A stretch of 64,000 bases of DNA from Propionibacteriaceae bacterium (GCA_030532575.1 JAUNKV010000003.1:62001-126000); one strand, 5' to 3'; positions 24,095 through 33,634 are shown, numbered from the stretch's first letter. Notes: generated by a model not told the origin, from the letters alone. Translations and numbers: made by a program.

Positions 24095-25054
24095 ATGTGC
24101 GCAAAAGGGGATCGTGGGCAGGTGCAGCAGCTCCTGAACGTGGCACGGATGTACTACATGGAGAACCTCAGCCAGGCCGAGATCGCCGACCGGGTGGGGT
24201 ACTCCCGGCCCACCGTCTCCAAGATGCTGACCGAGGCGCGGGCCAAAGGCATGGTGCGGATCAGCATCGAACATCCGCTGCAACAGGCCTTCGAACTGGA
24301 GCGGCAGCTCACCAAGCGTTTCGGCCTCAAGGTCGCCCTCGTGGCAGGGGCTGACCACCGTTCATCGGCCGAGGCGGTCGGGGAGGTGGCGGCAGGGCTC
24401 GTGGCCGAGTCCGGGAACGCCCACACGGTGCTGGCGCTGTCGAATGGGACCTCCGTGGCGGCCGTCGTCCACGCCATGCCGCAACGCCACTGGCAGTACA
24501 GCAGCGTGGTGCAGATGGTGGGCTCCTTGGCCCAGGTCGGGGCAGACATGGTTGATTCTCCGGAGCTGTGCCGACTCATGGCGCGTCGCCTGGGTGGCAC
24601 CTACCGACCGATGCCGGTTCCGCTGGTGCTGGGGTCAGCGGCGATGGCCCAGGCCATGCGTCAGGAGGAGCTGGTGCTCACCACCCTGGAGCTCGCGGCC
24701 CGCTCGGACATCGCCCTGACGGGGGTTGGAGCCGTTGGGCCGGAGGGGCACCCGGGCGCGATCCTCGCTCCCTGGGTGACTCCGAGCCTGGCTGCGGAGG
24801 TGCATCGACGTGGCGCCGTCGCCCACGTCTCAGGACACTACTTCGACGCCTCGGGCAGGCACATCAAGGATCCGATGTGTGACCGACTCATCGCGATGGA
24901 TCCGGAGCGGCTGGGGGAGATCGAGTTGTCCCTTGCTGTGGCCTGGGGAGCGGAGAAGGTGGCGGCCCTGCACGCAGTGCTGCGCGCTGGTCTCATCTCA
25001 GGACTCGCGACCGACGAGGTCACTGCGCGTCTGCTGCTCAGCCATCGACCCTGA
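24095..25054 (+). CDS. SorC/DeoR-family sugar-binding transcriptional regulator
   Basis: A 319-residue regulator. The N-terminal helix-turn-helix reads LSQAEIADRVGYSRPTVSKMLTEAR (about residues 25-50). A sugar-isomerase-like effector domain follows with LALSNGTS, VVQMVGSLAQ, GVGAVGPEG and VAWGAEK, as in SorC proteins that bind phosphorylated sugars. It is divergent from the lactonase-to-MFS operon with 187 bases between, so it most likely controls that operon, with a pathway sugar phosphate as the signal (inference). Its last 17 bases overlap the convergent mutarotase gene. Confidence 0.88.
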   Translation: MCAKGDRGQVQQLLNVARMYYMENLSQAEIADRVGYSRPTVSKMLTEARAKGMVRISIEHPLQQAFELERQLTKRFGLKVALVAGADHRSSAEAVGEVAAGLVAESGNAHTVLALSNGTSVAAVVHAMPQRHWQYSSVVQMVGSLAQVGADMVDSPELCRLMARRLGGTYRPMPVPLVLGSAAMAQAMRQEELVLTTLELAARSDIALTGVGAVGPEGHPGAILAPWVTPSLAAEVHRRGAVAHVSGHYFDASGRHIKDPMCDRLIAMDPERLGEIELSLAVAWGAEKVAALHAVLRAGLISGLATDEVTARLLLSHRP

Positions 25055-25874
25055 TCTGCAGCTCGAGGGTGTGGCTGCCACCGGAGGGGATGTGCACGGC
25101 CTGTTCGGAGACGTTGCCCACCTCGATGCACACCATCGAACGCCACTCGTCGGCGGCGAAGCCGGGGAAACGCAGTTTCGGGCCCGGGTTCCACACCACC
25201 ACATTGGCCCCACCCTGCTGGGTGATCCGGGTCCGTCTGGTGCCCTCGACCAGGGTCACGGCACCGGCATGGTGGTAGACGCGATCCATGTGGCGGCCGA
25301 GCCTGAGTGGGGCCTGTTCCACGGTCACGGTCCCATCCGTGGCGAAGTCGCGGAACGGCACCCCCTCGAGCCCTTCGATCCGGGCCAGGGACACGTCGTC
25401 CACCCGCAGGTAGGTGTGCAGTGCCTGGTCAAGGATGAAAGCCGTGGTGGGGGAACGGACGGTGAGGCTGATCGCCAGGTGATCGGTGAACTGCGCCGCC
25501 AGGCGGTACCTCAGGTCCGGCGGGTAGTCGCTGGCTCCGGGAAGATGGGCCACATCGCTGTGTGAGAGCTCCCAGACCAGGCGTTCCGGGGTCTGCTCGA
25601 CCAGCCGCCACGGCACCCAGCGCACCAGGCCGTGCCCGTGTGGCACCTGCACCTCGGCCCTCCCACTGCCGAACCACGGGGCGCACACCGGCACCCCACC
25701 ATGGATCTCGTCCCCCGTGCCCACCAGGGCCTCCCGGCTGAGAAACAGCACCTCCTTTCCGCCGCGCGGTCTCCATGAGAGCACCGTCGCCCCCAGGTCG
25801 AGGGCGCTTCCCGTGGCGTGTTCATTCGTGACGGTGCGCAACCCGGCGTCGCACAGCTCCTGATCCGTGGCCAT
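25038..25874 (-). CDS. aldose 1-epimerase family protein (hexose-6-phosphate mutarotase-like)
   Basis: 278 residues with the galactose-mutarotase fold: GATVLSWRPRGGKEVLFLS at the front, GGVPVCAPWFGS, PHGHGLVRWVPW with the first His, and a late VVWNPGPK. This arrangement fits the YeaD subgroup, which interconverts alpha and beta hexose 6-phosphates. ATG 25874 is used; the longer reading frame upstream overlaps the phosphoribosyltransferase and lacks similarity. It converges with the SorC gene by 17 bases. It may serve the sugar-acid pathway or general sugar metabolism. Confidence 0.82.
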   Translation of the reverse strand: MATDQELCDAGLRTVTNEHATGSALDLGATVLSWRPRGGKEVLFLSREALVGTGDEIHGGVPVCAPWFGSGRAEVQVPHGHGLVRWVPWRLVEQTPERLVWELSHSDVAHLPGASDYPPDLRYRLAAQFTDHLAISLTVRSPTTAFILDQALHTYLRVDDVSLARIEGLEGVPFRDFATDGTVTVEQAPLRLGRHMDRVYHHAGAVTLVEGTRRTRITQQGGANVVVWNPGPKLRFPGFAADEWRSMVCIEVGNVSEQAVHIPSGGSHTLELQIRVDG

Positions 25875-25906
25875 GAGTAGGGAGCTTAAAGGGTGTGGGA
25901 ATCCTC

Positions 25907-25912
25907 TAACAT
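25907..25912 (+). promoter_or_regulatory. -10 element for leaderless phosphoribosyltransferase gene
   Basis: TAACAT ends 7 bases before the ATG at 25920, with no ribosome-binding site between. Confidence 0.45.
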
Positions 25913-25919
25913 TCCGGGT

Positions 25920-26414
25920 ATGGCCTATCACGCGGACGCCTCGGACACCGAGGGCAAGGAGATCCTGACCTGGGAGGGTCTGGGTCTGGCAACGGAGGAA
26001 CTGGCCCAGCAGGTCCACGATTCGGGTTTCAAGCCCAGCGTGGTCATCGCCATCGCACGCGGCGGCATGATCCCTGCGGGGGTGCTCACCTATCGGTTGG
26101 GCATCAAACTCACCGACGCCATCAACGTCGAGTTCTACACCGATGTGGAGCAGACCCTGCCGGACCCGGTGCTGCTCGCCCCGATGCTCGACACCGAGTC
26201 AATCGCAGGCAGGCAGCTGCTCGTGGTCGATGACGTCGCTGACTCCGGGCGCACCCTGGCGCTGGTGGTCAAGCTGCTGCGGGGTTTTGGGGCGGATGTG
26301 CGCAGTGCGGTGCTCTACACCAAGCCCTCCACCATCGTCGAACCCGATTTCTGCTGGAAACGAACCGATCAGTGGATCGTCTTCCCCTGGTCAGACAAAC
26401 CGCCGCTGGCGTGA
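25920..26414 (+). CDS. phosphoribosyltransferase (xanthine/guanine or hypoxanthine type)
   Basis: A 164-residue type I phosphoribosyltransferase. The PRPP loop LLVVDDVADSGRTL is near residue 100 and the N-terminal IAIARGGMIPAGVL is typical of xanthine-guanine and related enzymes that bind a purine and PRPP. The C-terminal WIVFPW is also family-like. Base specificity cannot be read. ATG 25920 is preferred because the family begins here. It is followed 13 bases later by a small co-oriented gene. Confidence 0.85.
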   Translation: MAYHADASDTEGKEILTWEGLGLATEELAQQVHDSGFKPSVVIAIARGGMIPAGVLTYRLGIKLTDAINVEFYTDVEQTLPDPVLLAPMLDTESIAGRQLLVVDDVADSGRTLALVVKLLRGFGADVRSAVLYTKPSTIVEPDFCWKRTDQWIVFPWSDKPPLA

Positions 26415-26427
26415 GGGAGGCTCAGGC

Positions 26428-26628
26428 ATGGCAGAGATTCGCACCCATGACCCCGATGGTGGCTCCGAGATTCGGCGTCTCGTGATGGAGGCGCTCGGGG
26501 AGGACATCCGCCCCATCCAACCCGGCAGCGCCCCTGAGGTGCTGGCCGAGGAGGAGCCGGAGGTGATCGCCGACCCGGTGACCCTCACCCCGTTCGACGG
26601 CCCCACCATCAGCATCACCGATTTTTGA
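26428..26628 (+). CDS. small acidic hypothetical protein
   Basis: 66 residues, missed by length cut-offs in many tools. ATG 26428 has GGGAGG 7 bases upstream and follows the phosphoribosyltransferase stop by 13 bases, so it is probably in the same transcript. It is acidic (EEEPE) and rich in Pro and Ile, with no recognisable domain, helix or signal. Coding potential is supported by position and ribosome-binding site only. Confidence 0.55.
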   Translation: MAEIRTHDPDGGSEIRRLVMEALGEDIRPIQPGSAPEVLAEEEPEVIADPVTLTPFDGPTISITDF

Positions 26629-26733
26629 CCCAACTGCTGAACCGGGGGGTCCCAGCGACCAGCCCCGGGTAGGGGTAGTGTGTGTCCCCAACAGGGCACA
26701 GCAGCCCATCACCGGTACGCATTAGGAAGAGAT

Positions 26734-28788
26734 ATGACCCTCGACTGGACAGAACTGGACACTCGGGCGGTGGACACCGCGCGGGTCCTTGCCGCCGATG
26801 CCGTGGAAAAGGTGGGCAACGGCCACCCCGGCACGCCGATCTCCTTGGCCCCCGTCGCCCATCTGCTTTACCACAAGGTCATGAACCTTGACGTGGCCGA
26901 CGACGCCTGGATCGGCAGGGACCGCTTCGTGTTGTCGGTGGGTCACGCCTCGCTGACCCAGTACTGTCAGCTCTACCTGGCTGGGTGCGACCTCGAACTG
27001 GACGATCTCAAGGCGCTGCGCACCTGGGGAGCCAAGTGTGCCGGTCACCCCGAGTACGGGCACACCCGGTTCGTCGAATGCACCACGGGGCCGCTCGGGG
27101 CCGGGGTCAGCAACGCCGTCGGCATGGCGATGGCGGCCCGTCGTGAGCGTGGCCTCTTCGACCCCGATGCCCCCGAGGGGGAGTCGATCTTCGACCGCCA
27201 CGTCTACTGCCTGGTCGGTGATGGCTGCCTGCAGGAGGGGGTGGCCTCGGAGGCCGCCTCGCTGGCCGCAACCCAGAACCTCGGCAACCTCATCGTCATC
27301 TACGACGCCAACCGCATCACCATCGAGGGTGACATCAACATCGCCTTCACCGAGGATGTCCTGGCCCGCCACGCCGCCTACGGCTGGCACACCCAGGAGA
27401 TCGACTGGACCAACGGCGGCAATGAGTACGTGGAGGACGTCGCCGCCCTGTATGAGGCCATCGAGAAGGCCAAGCAGGTCACGGACCGGCCCTCGATCAT
27501 CAAGGTGAACACGATCATCGGGTGGCCGTTGCCGAACAAGGCCGGGTCCCATGACGTGCACGGCAACAAGATCGGCGGCGACGAGATCGCCCAGCTGAAG
27601 GAGAAGCTTGGCTTTGAGCCGGAGCCCTTCGCCATCGATCTGGAACTGGTCGAACAGACCCGTGCGGCGGCGGCCTCCCGCAGCCGGGCGGCCCGCGAGG
27701 CCTGGAACCAGAAGTATCAGGCATGGCGCGCTGCGAACCCGCAACGTGCCGCGCTGTTCGACCGCGCTCTGGCCCGGAAGCTGCCGGAGGACCTGAAGCT
27801 GCCCGTCTTCGACGAGGGCAAGATGTCCACCCGCAAGGCCTCCGGTGAGGTCCTGGCCGCCCTGGCCCCGCAGCTGCCCGAGCTGTGGGGTGGCTCCGCC
27901 GATCTCGCAGGGTCCAACAACACCACGATGAAGGGGCAGCCGAGCTTCCTGCCCGAGAACCGGCAGAGCCATGACTGGTCCGGAAACGAGTACGGCCGCA
28001 CCCTCCACTTCGGCATCCGTGAGCACGCGATGGGTGGCATCGTGAACGGGATCAACCTGTCCGGACTGACCCGCGCCTACTGTGGCACCTTCCTCGTGTT
28101 TGCCGACTACATGCGTCCCCCGGTGCGGCTGGCAGCCTTGATGGGGGTGCCGTCGGTGTTCGTGTGGACCCACGACTCGATCGGGGTCGGGGAGGATGGG
28201 CCCACCCACCAGCCCATCGAGCACTTGGCCTCACTGCGGGCCATCCCCAACTTCGACGTGGTGCGTCCCGCTGATGCCAACGAGACCGCCGTGGCCTGGG
28301 GGGAGATCCTGCGCCGCACCGACCATCCGGCCGGGATCATCCTGTCCCGGCAGGATCTGCGCACCGTCGAGCGCGGGGGTGAGTTCTCCTCCGCCGACGG
28401 TGTGGCCTTCGGCGGCTACGTCCTCAAGGAGGCCTCGGCCCAGCCGAAGCTCATCCTCATCGCCTCCGGCTCCGAGGTGTCCCTGGCCATCGACGCGGCG
28501 GCTCGCCTGGAGTCCGAGGGAGTACCCACGAGGGTGGTCTCCATGCCCTGCCAGGAGTGGTTCGACCAGCAGGGGGAGGAGTACCGCGAGCAGGTGCTGC
28601 CTGCGGCCGTGACGGCCCGGGTCTCCATCGAGGCCGGTATCGCGATGGGTTGGGCGAAGTACGTTGGTGCCCAGGGGGCCTCGGTCAGCATTGAGCACTT
28701 CGGCGCCTCGGCCGCCGGTGCGCGCTGCTTCGAGGAGTTCGGTTTCACCGTCGACAACGTCGTGCAGGTGGCCCGCACCGTGCTGTGA
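26734..28788 (+). CDS. tkt: transketolase
   Basis: 684 residues, the usual length. Thiamine-diphosphate motif GDGCLQEGVASEAASLA followed by NRITIEGD about 30 residues on, the N-terminal GNGHPGTPISLAPVAHLLY, and the C-terminal pyrimidine domain with GIREHAMGGIVNGINLSG and THDSIGVGEDGPTHQPIEHLA. It moves two-carbon units between pentose and hexose phosphates and would consume xylulose 5-phosphate from the nearby sugar-acid operon. ATG 26734 has AGGAAGA upstream; a GTG at 26680 lies outside the conserved protein. Confidence 0.95.
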   Translation: MTLDWTELDTRAVDTARVLAADAVEKVGNGHPGTPISLAPVAHLLYHKVMNLDVADDAWIGRDRFVLSVGHASLTQYCQLYLAGCDLELDDLKALRTWGAKCAGHPEYGHTRFVECTTGPLGAGVSNAVGMAMAARRERGLFDPDAPEGESIFDRHVYCLVGDGCLQEGVASEAASLAATQNLGNLIVIYDANRITIEGDINIAFTEDVLARHAAYGWHTQEIDWTNGGNEYVEDVAALYEAIEKAKQVTDRPSIIKVNTIIGWPLPNKAGSHDVHGNKIGGDEIAQLKEKLGFEPEPFAIDLELVEQTRAAAASRSRAAREAWNQKYQAWRAANPQRAALFDRALARKLPEDLKLPVFDEGKMSTRKASGEVLAALAPQLPELWGGSADLAGSNNTTMKGQPSFLPENRQSHDWSGNEYGRTLHFGIREHAMGGIVNGINLSGLTRAYCGTFLVFADYMRPPVRLAALMGVPSVFVWTHDSIGVGEDGPTHQPIEHLASLRAIPNFDVVRPADANETAVAWGEILRRTDHPAGIILSRQDLRTVERGGEFSSADGVAFGGYVLKEASAQPKLILIASGSEVSLAIDAAARLESEGVPTRVVSMPCQEWFDQQGEEYREQVLPAAVTARVSIEAGIAMGWAKYVGAQGASVSIEHFGASAAGARCFEEFGFTVDNVVQVARTVL

Positions 28789-28815
28789 CCCCGGACGGGG
28801 TGGGCCGCCGCTGGG

Positions 28816-28821
28816 TAGGGT
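28816..28821 (+). promoter_or_regulatory. -10 element for leaderless sppA
   Basis: TAGGGT ends 6 bases before the ATG at 28828. Confidence 0.5.
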
Positions 28822-28827
28822 TGGGCC

Positions 28828-30516
28828 ATGGCGCTCAAGAAACTGCTCGGCAAGCTGGCCCGCCCCACCCGTCGCATCGTGCTGGAGCTCGATCTGGCAC
28901 GCGGCGTGCTGGAGACCTTCCCCCGTAACCCGCTCCAGATGATGCAGCTGGTCGGGGCCACCTCGCTGACCGATCTGCGCGATGTCCTGCGGGATGCCGC
29001 TGACGACCCCCGGGTGGCCGGGCTGATCGTCCATGTCGCCGACTGTGGTCAGCCGTTGCAGGTGCTCGACGAGATCGGTGAGGTGCTGCAGGAGTTCGCC
29101 GCCACCAAGCCGACCGCCGCCTGGAGTGAGTCCTTCGGTGAACTCGGGGACGCGCTCGGGCTGTTCAAGCTGGCCACGGCCTGCCGACAGGTGTTCCTCC
29201 AACCGACGGGCGGGCTCGGTATCGGTGGACTCGAGGTCCAGATCACCCTGCTCAAGGGGATGTTGAACAAGGCCGGGGTCGATCCGCAGTTCGGGCAACG
29301 CTACGAGTACAAGACCGCAGCCGACCAGTTCGCTGCCGATGAGGTGAGCGAGGCGAACCGGGAGATGACCACCCGCATCGCGCAGTCCGTCGTCGATGAC
29401 GCCGTCGCCACCATTGCGCGACGACGAGGGCTCGACCAGGAGCAGGTGTGGCAGGCCATGAACGCCTCCCCACTGACCGCCCGGCAGGCCCAAGAAGCCG
29501 GGCTCGTCGATCAGCTGGCCTACCGGGACGAGGTCTACGCCCAGCTGCTGAGCCAGTGGCAGGCCACCCCGGAGCAGCTGCTGTTCGTCTCCCGGCACCA
29601 GGCGCGCAGCCAAGGGATGCGGAAGCTGTGTGGCCGGGGCCGGGGCAAGGTGGCGGTGATCTCGCTGCGCGGCGGGATCGTCACCGGTCGGGGAGGGCGT
29701 TCCCCGTTCGGCGGGGAGACCGCCGGCTCCGATCTGGTCGATGAGCACTTCCGGGCCGTGCTCCGCGACGACGACGTCAAGGCGGTGCTGTTCGACGTGG
29801 AGAGCCCGGGTGGTTCTGCTGTCGCCTCCGATCTCATCCGGCGCAGTGTGCTGCGGGTGCGGGAGTCGGGCCGTCCCGTGGTGGCCAGGATGGGGAAGGT
29901 CGCGGCTTCGGGCGGGTACTACGTGTCGATGCCCTGCGATGAGATCGTGGCGCTGCCCACCACCTTGACCGGTTCCATCGGTGTGGTGGCGGGCAAGTTC
30001 GTCACCCGGCGGCTCCAGGAGCTGCTGGGGATCACGCGGGAACCGGTCAGGATCGGGGCTGCGGCGGGGATGATGAGTTCTGCGACAGAGTTCACCACTG
30101 AGGACTGGGAGCGGCTGAACCAGGAGCTGGACCGCATCTACGAGACCTTCACCACCTTCGCGGCCGAGGACCGGGGCATGTCCAAGGAGATGCTGGAGAC
30201 CGTCGCCAAGGGACGGGTGTGGACCGGCGCGGATGCGAGGGAGCGTGGCCTGATCGATCACCTGGGTGGGTGGAACCTGGCCTGGCAACGGGCCTGCGCC
30301 CTGGCCGACATCGACCCGCGTACGGCGGTGGCACAGCGCATCGGGACGGGTTCACTGCTGGAGAAGGTCATCCCAGCCCGCTCGAGCGAGCACCGGGCTG
30401 GTTCCACCCGCACCATCTGGCCGGGCAGTGAGCAGAGCTGGATTGGCCTCGCAGCGCACGTCGGCCTCCATGTTGAAGGGGCCTTGGCCCTGCCGTGGCG
30501 CTTCGACCTCAGGTGA
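28828..30516 (+). CDS. sppA: signal peptide peptidase SppA (S49 protease, long form)
   Basis: 562 residues with two tandem S49 domains, as in the 67-kDa E. coli enzyme. The general-base Lys lies in YEYKTAAD of the first half and the nucleophile Ser in ESPGGSAVASD of the second (about residue 335). AASGGYYVSMPCDEIVA and TGSIGV follow the nucleophile as usual. It would digest cleaved signal peptides. No N-terminal membrane helix is evident, which is unlike E. coli SppA, so anchoring may be peripheral. The last ~40 residues are not family-like. Confidence 0.88.
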   Translation: MALKKLLGKLARPTRRIVLELDLARGVLETFPRNPLQMMQLVGATSLTDLRDVLRDAADDPRVAGLIVHVADCGQPLQVLDEIGEVLQEFAATKPTAAWSESFGELGDALGLFKLATACRQVFLQPTGGLGIGGLEVQITLLKGMLNKAGVDPQFGQRYEYKTAADQFAADEVSEANREMTTRIAQSVVDDAVATIARRRGLDQEQVWQAMNASPLTARQAQEAGLVDQLAYRDEVYAQLLSQWQATPEQLLFVSRHQARSQGMRKLCGRGRGKVAVISLRGGIVTGRGGRSPFGGETAGSDLVDEHFRAVLRDDDVKAVLFDVESPGGSAVASDLIRRSVLRVRESGRPVVARMGKVAASGGYYVSMPCDEIVALPTTLTGSIGVVAGKFVTRRLQELLGITREPVRIGAAAGMMSSATEFTTEDWERLNQELDRIYETFTTFAAEDRGMSKEMLETVAKGRVWTGADARERGLIDHLGGWNLAWQRACALADIDPRTAVAQRIGTGSLLEKVIPARSSEHRAGSTRTIWPGSEQSWIGLAAHVGLHVEGALALPWRFDLR

Positions 30517-30576
30517 GCGCTCCCGAAGCCTCAGCGGAACGACGTCCCGCGGCCACATCGCTCTGGTCGTCATGCG

Positions 30577-31779
30577 TCACGGTGTGCGGTTGAGGAAGGA
30601 GCGGTCCAGGTCCTTCGGGATCAGGGCGGAGGCCAGCGCTCCGAGCAGGAAGATGCAGCCACCCACTGCGAAACCTGCGGGATGGCCGAGATGATCGACG
30701 ATTGTCCCGACCACCAGGGGGCCGATGATCGCCCCGAGGTCCAGGATCATCGAGTAGACGGCGATGGGGGTACCGCCTCGGCCGTGGGTGGCATCCCCGA
30801 TGGCCGCGGCAGGAGCGGTGCCCTGCATCGCACCCCCGACCCCGTAGATGCACAACAGAGCGATCAGGACCCACACGTTCGGGGCGAAGGGCATGGCGAA
30901 GGTCGTGACCCCGCACAGCAGGCCGGTTGCGATCATCACAGGTCTGCGGCCGAGGCGATCCGTCGCGATCCCTGCGGGGGTGAGGGCCAGAGTCTGCACC
31001 ACCGCAGCGACGGCGAAGGCGACACCGGCCCATCCGGTGTCCTTGTTGTGGATTTCGGCGATCATGACGGGAATCAGCGCGGAGCGCACCCCGATGGACT
31101 GCCAGCCCTGTGCGAATCCCATGAGGCAGGCCGCCTGGTAGCGGATGTCACGCGCCACCTCCTGGAACGGGCGCGGTTCCTGCCGGGTGCCGGGCAACGG
31201 GGTGGCATGGGCAGGAAGCAGCAGGAAGGCCGCCAGCCCCGCCACCAGCAGCATCACGGAGTAGAACAGGAACGGGGCCTGCAGGGAGATGGCCCCGAGC
31301 AGACCACCCAGGGCCGGGCCTGCCATGTTGCCGAGCAGGAAACCACCTTGGTTGAGGCCGGAGGCGCGGCCTCGGAGCCGCTGCGGGGTGGTGGCGATCA
31401 TCAGATTGAACGCCGCGATGGTGAAGGTGACCGAACCGATCCCGCCCAGGGCGCGAATGGCGATCATCCACCACAGGTTCGGGGCCATCGCCACCCCGAG
31501 CGTGGTGGTGGCGACGATCACCATGCCGAGGGTGATGGCGTTGCGCTCCCCGATGTGGCGCGAGATTCGGGTGGCGAAGGGGGCCGAGACCAGCCGCATC
31601 AGGGCGAACATCGAGACCACCAGGCCGAGTTGGAAATTGTTGGCCCCGAAGGTACGGGCGAAGGGGCCGAGCACCGGGATCACGACGCCGAAGCCGATGG
31701 CGACCAGGAAGTTCGTGGTCGCCAGCACCCAGGCGGTGCGGGGCAGCCCCGTTGCCCGTAACCTGTCGCGCAGACCCAT
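30577..31779 (-). CDS. MFS transporter, drug-proton antiporter type
   Basis: A 400-residue, twelve-helix transporter with the DHA1-type loop MSRHIGERN-like sequence after helix 2 (TRISRHIGERNAITLG), motif ATDRLGRRPVMIATG in the second half and a proline/glycine-rich GLNQGGFLLGNMAGPALGG in helix 5. Efflux of small compounds is suggested by family. ATG 31779 has GGGAGGA 9 bases upstream. Single-gene unit, convergent with sppA. Confidence 0.82.
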   Translation of the reverse strand: MGLRDRLRATGLPRTAWVLATTNFLVAIGFGVVIPVLGPFARTFGANNFQLGLVVSMFALMRLVSAPFATRISRHIGERNAITLGMVIVATTTLGVAMAPNLWWMIAIRALGGIGSVTFTIAAFNLMIATTPQRLRGRASGLNQGGFLLGNMAGPALGGLLGAISLQAPFLFYSVMLLVAGLAAFLLLPAHATPLPGTRQEPRPFQEVARDIRYQAACLMGFAQGWQSIGVRSALIPVMIAEIHNKDTGWAGVAFAVAAVVQTLALTPAGIATDRLGRRPVMIATGLLCGVTTFAMPFAPNVWVLIALLCIYGVGGAMQGTAPAAAIGDATHGRGGTPIAVYSMILDLGAIIGPLVVGTIVDHLGHPAGFAVGGCIFLLGALASALIPKDLDRSFLNRTP

Positions 31780-31891
31780 GCCCGTCGTCCTCCCAAAGCG
31801 TCGATTTCGTCACCGGAACAACCTGCAACCCTACTCGCGTACCATTGGGGACGCTGTTCCCCCGCGTGTAGATGATGTTGCAAGGAGAAAC

Positions 31892-33634
31892 ATGACCGAG
31901 AAGAAGTCAGGATCAGCCCGGAAGTGGCTGATCGGTGGCGGTGTGGGGCTGGTGGTGCTCCTGGCCGGTGGTTATGTGGCAGCACACTTCGCAGCGGGGG
32001 ACAAGGTGCCCTCCAACGCCGTCGTCGCAGGGGTGTCCATCGGGGGACTGGCACCTGCTGAGGCCGAGACGAAACTGCGCTCTGCGCTCTCGGAGCGATA
32101 TTCCGCACCGATCAGTCTCACTGATGATGCCGGGAACGAGGCGACCATTGAACCGGCTGCCAGCGGCCTGAGCGTGGACTGGAGTGCGTCCGTCACCGAG
32201 GCCGGGGGTGGCGCCAGCTGGAACCCCGTGGACATCGCCAAGACGCTGTTCGGCGGGGGCGAGTCCCAGTTGGTCATCACGGTTGACGAGCAGGCCCTGA
32301 GAACCCAGCTGGAGAGCAACGCAGGTGTGTTCCAGGTGGAAGGGGTGGACGCCACGCTCGGTTTCGAGGGTGGACGGATCGTGCGCACCGAGTCCACGGA
32401 TGCCACGGTGCTGGATGTGGCTGCGAGCGTGGAGGCTGTTGCTGGAGCCTTCAAGCAGGGCCAGCAGGCCGCGACGGTGACGGTGGTGCGTGAGGCTCCC
32501 GCTGTCACGACGGCGATGGTGGATCAGGCCGTGACCGAGTTCGCCGAACCTGCGATCAGCGGCCCCGTTCCGGTGGCCGTCGGCAGCCACGGCACCTTCA
32601 ACGTGACCCCTGAGCACATCGCTGGGGCCACCACCTTCGCCGTCGAGGGGGACAAACTGGTGCCCCACCTCGACCCCAGGAAGCTGTTCGAACTCACCAG
32701 CGAGGCGCGGGCCGAGCTGGGGTTGCAGGTCGGCAAGAACGCCTCCTACACCATGAGTGGTGGCTCCATCCAGGTGGTGCCCTCCGAGGACGGCCAGCAG
32801 GTCGATGTCGAGGGACTGGCCGCCGGGGTGCTCGCGGCCGCGACGAAGAGCGGTGATGCCCGCAGCGCCAGCGTCGAGGTGGTGCAGGGGCCAGCCGAGT
32901 TCGCCACGGAGGACGCGGAACGGCTCAAGCCCACCCAGGTGATCGGCGAGTTCACCACCAGGTACCCTCACGCCCCTTACCGCAACACCAACATCGGGCG
33001 CGCGGCTGAGCTGGTCAACGGCACCGTGCTGATGCCGGGAGAGACCTTCAGCCTCAACGGGAGGCTGGGGGAGCGAACCGCGGCGAACGGCTTCACCGAG
33101 GGCTACATGATCAAGGACGGCGTGCTGGTCAAGGACTTGGGCGGCGGCGTCTCCCAGGCCGCAACGACGCTGTACAACGCGGGTTTCTTCGCCGGCTACG
33201 AGGATGTCGAGCACAAACCACACAGCCTCTACTTCGACCGCTACCCGGTGGGACGGGAGGCCACCGTCGTCTACGGGGCACTCGACATGTCCTTCAAGAA
33301 CAACACCGAGTACCCGGCCTACATCGAGGGCTTCATCGAGCCCTCCTCCTCGGGCAACAAGGGCAGCGTGACCTTCAGGATCCACTCCATCCCCACCTGG
33401 GACAAGGTGGAGTCCACCGAGCCGGTGAAGTCCGACTACTACTACGGCAGGGAGCGGGTGCTCGACACCCCGGACTGCAAGCCGCAGTCCCCCATCAAGG
33501 GGTTCACCGCGACCTGGCAGCGGTTGTTCCACAAGGACGGGGCTGTCGCGAAGACCGAGAACTACACCTGGAAGTACTCTGCGGGGGACAAGATCACCTG
33601 CGCCCCGAAGACTCCGGCACCGGGCGAGAACTGA
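31892..33634 (+). CDS. VanW-domain cell-wall protein with peptidoglycan-binding-like repeats
   Basis: A 580-residue exported protein. One N-terminal membrane anchor (about residues 12-34, WLIGGGVGLVVLLAGGYVAA) is followed by a repeated PG_binding_4-like region, then a VanW domain with NIGRAAELVNGTVLMPGE and GGGVSQAATTLYNAGFFAG. The usual Cys in GGGVCQ is Ser, a change found in other actinobacterial members. A charged C-terminal tail with two Cys follows. ATG 31892 has AAGGAGA upstream; the longer frame before it overlaps the divergent MFS. Function in cell-wall remodelling is inferred. Confidence 0.82.
   Translation: MTEKKSGSARKWLIGGGVGLVVLLAGGYVAAHFAAGDKVPSNAVVAGVSIGGLAPAEAETKLRSALSERYSAPISLTDDAGNEATIEPAASGLSVDWSASVTEAGGGASWNPVDIAKTLFGGGESQLVITVDEQALRTQLESNAGVFQVEGVDATLGFEGGRIVRTESTDATVLDVAASVEAVAGAFKQGQQAATVTVVREAPAVTTAMVDQAVTEFAEPAISGPVPVAVGSHGTFNVTPEHIAGATTFAVEGDKLVPHLDPRKLFELTSEARAELGLQVGKNASYTMSGGSIQVVPSEDGQQVDVEGLAAGVLAAATKSGDARSASVEVVQGPAEFATEDAERLKPTQVIGEFTTRYPHAPYRNTNIGRAAELVNGTVLMPGETFSLNGRLGERTAANGFTEGYMIKDGVLVKDLGGGVSQAATTLYNAGFFAGYEDVEHKPHSLYFDRYPVGREATVVYGALDMSFKNNTEYPAYIEGFIEPSSSGNKGSVTFRIHSIPTWDKVESTEPVKSDYYYGRERVLDTPDCKPQSPIKGFTATWQRLFHKDGAVAKTENYTWKYSAGDKITCAPKTPAPGEN

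Noticed and set aside
28231-30288. Minus-strand frame of 685 codons opposite sppA and tkt
   Set aside because: Antisense of two well-supported enzymes; no motif of its own.
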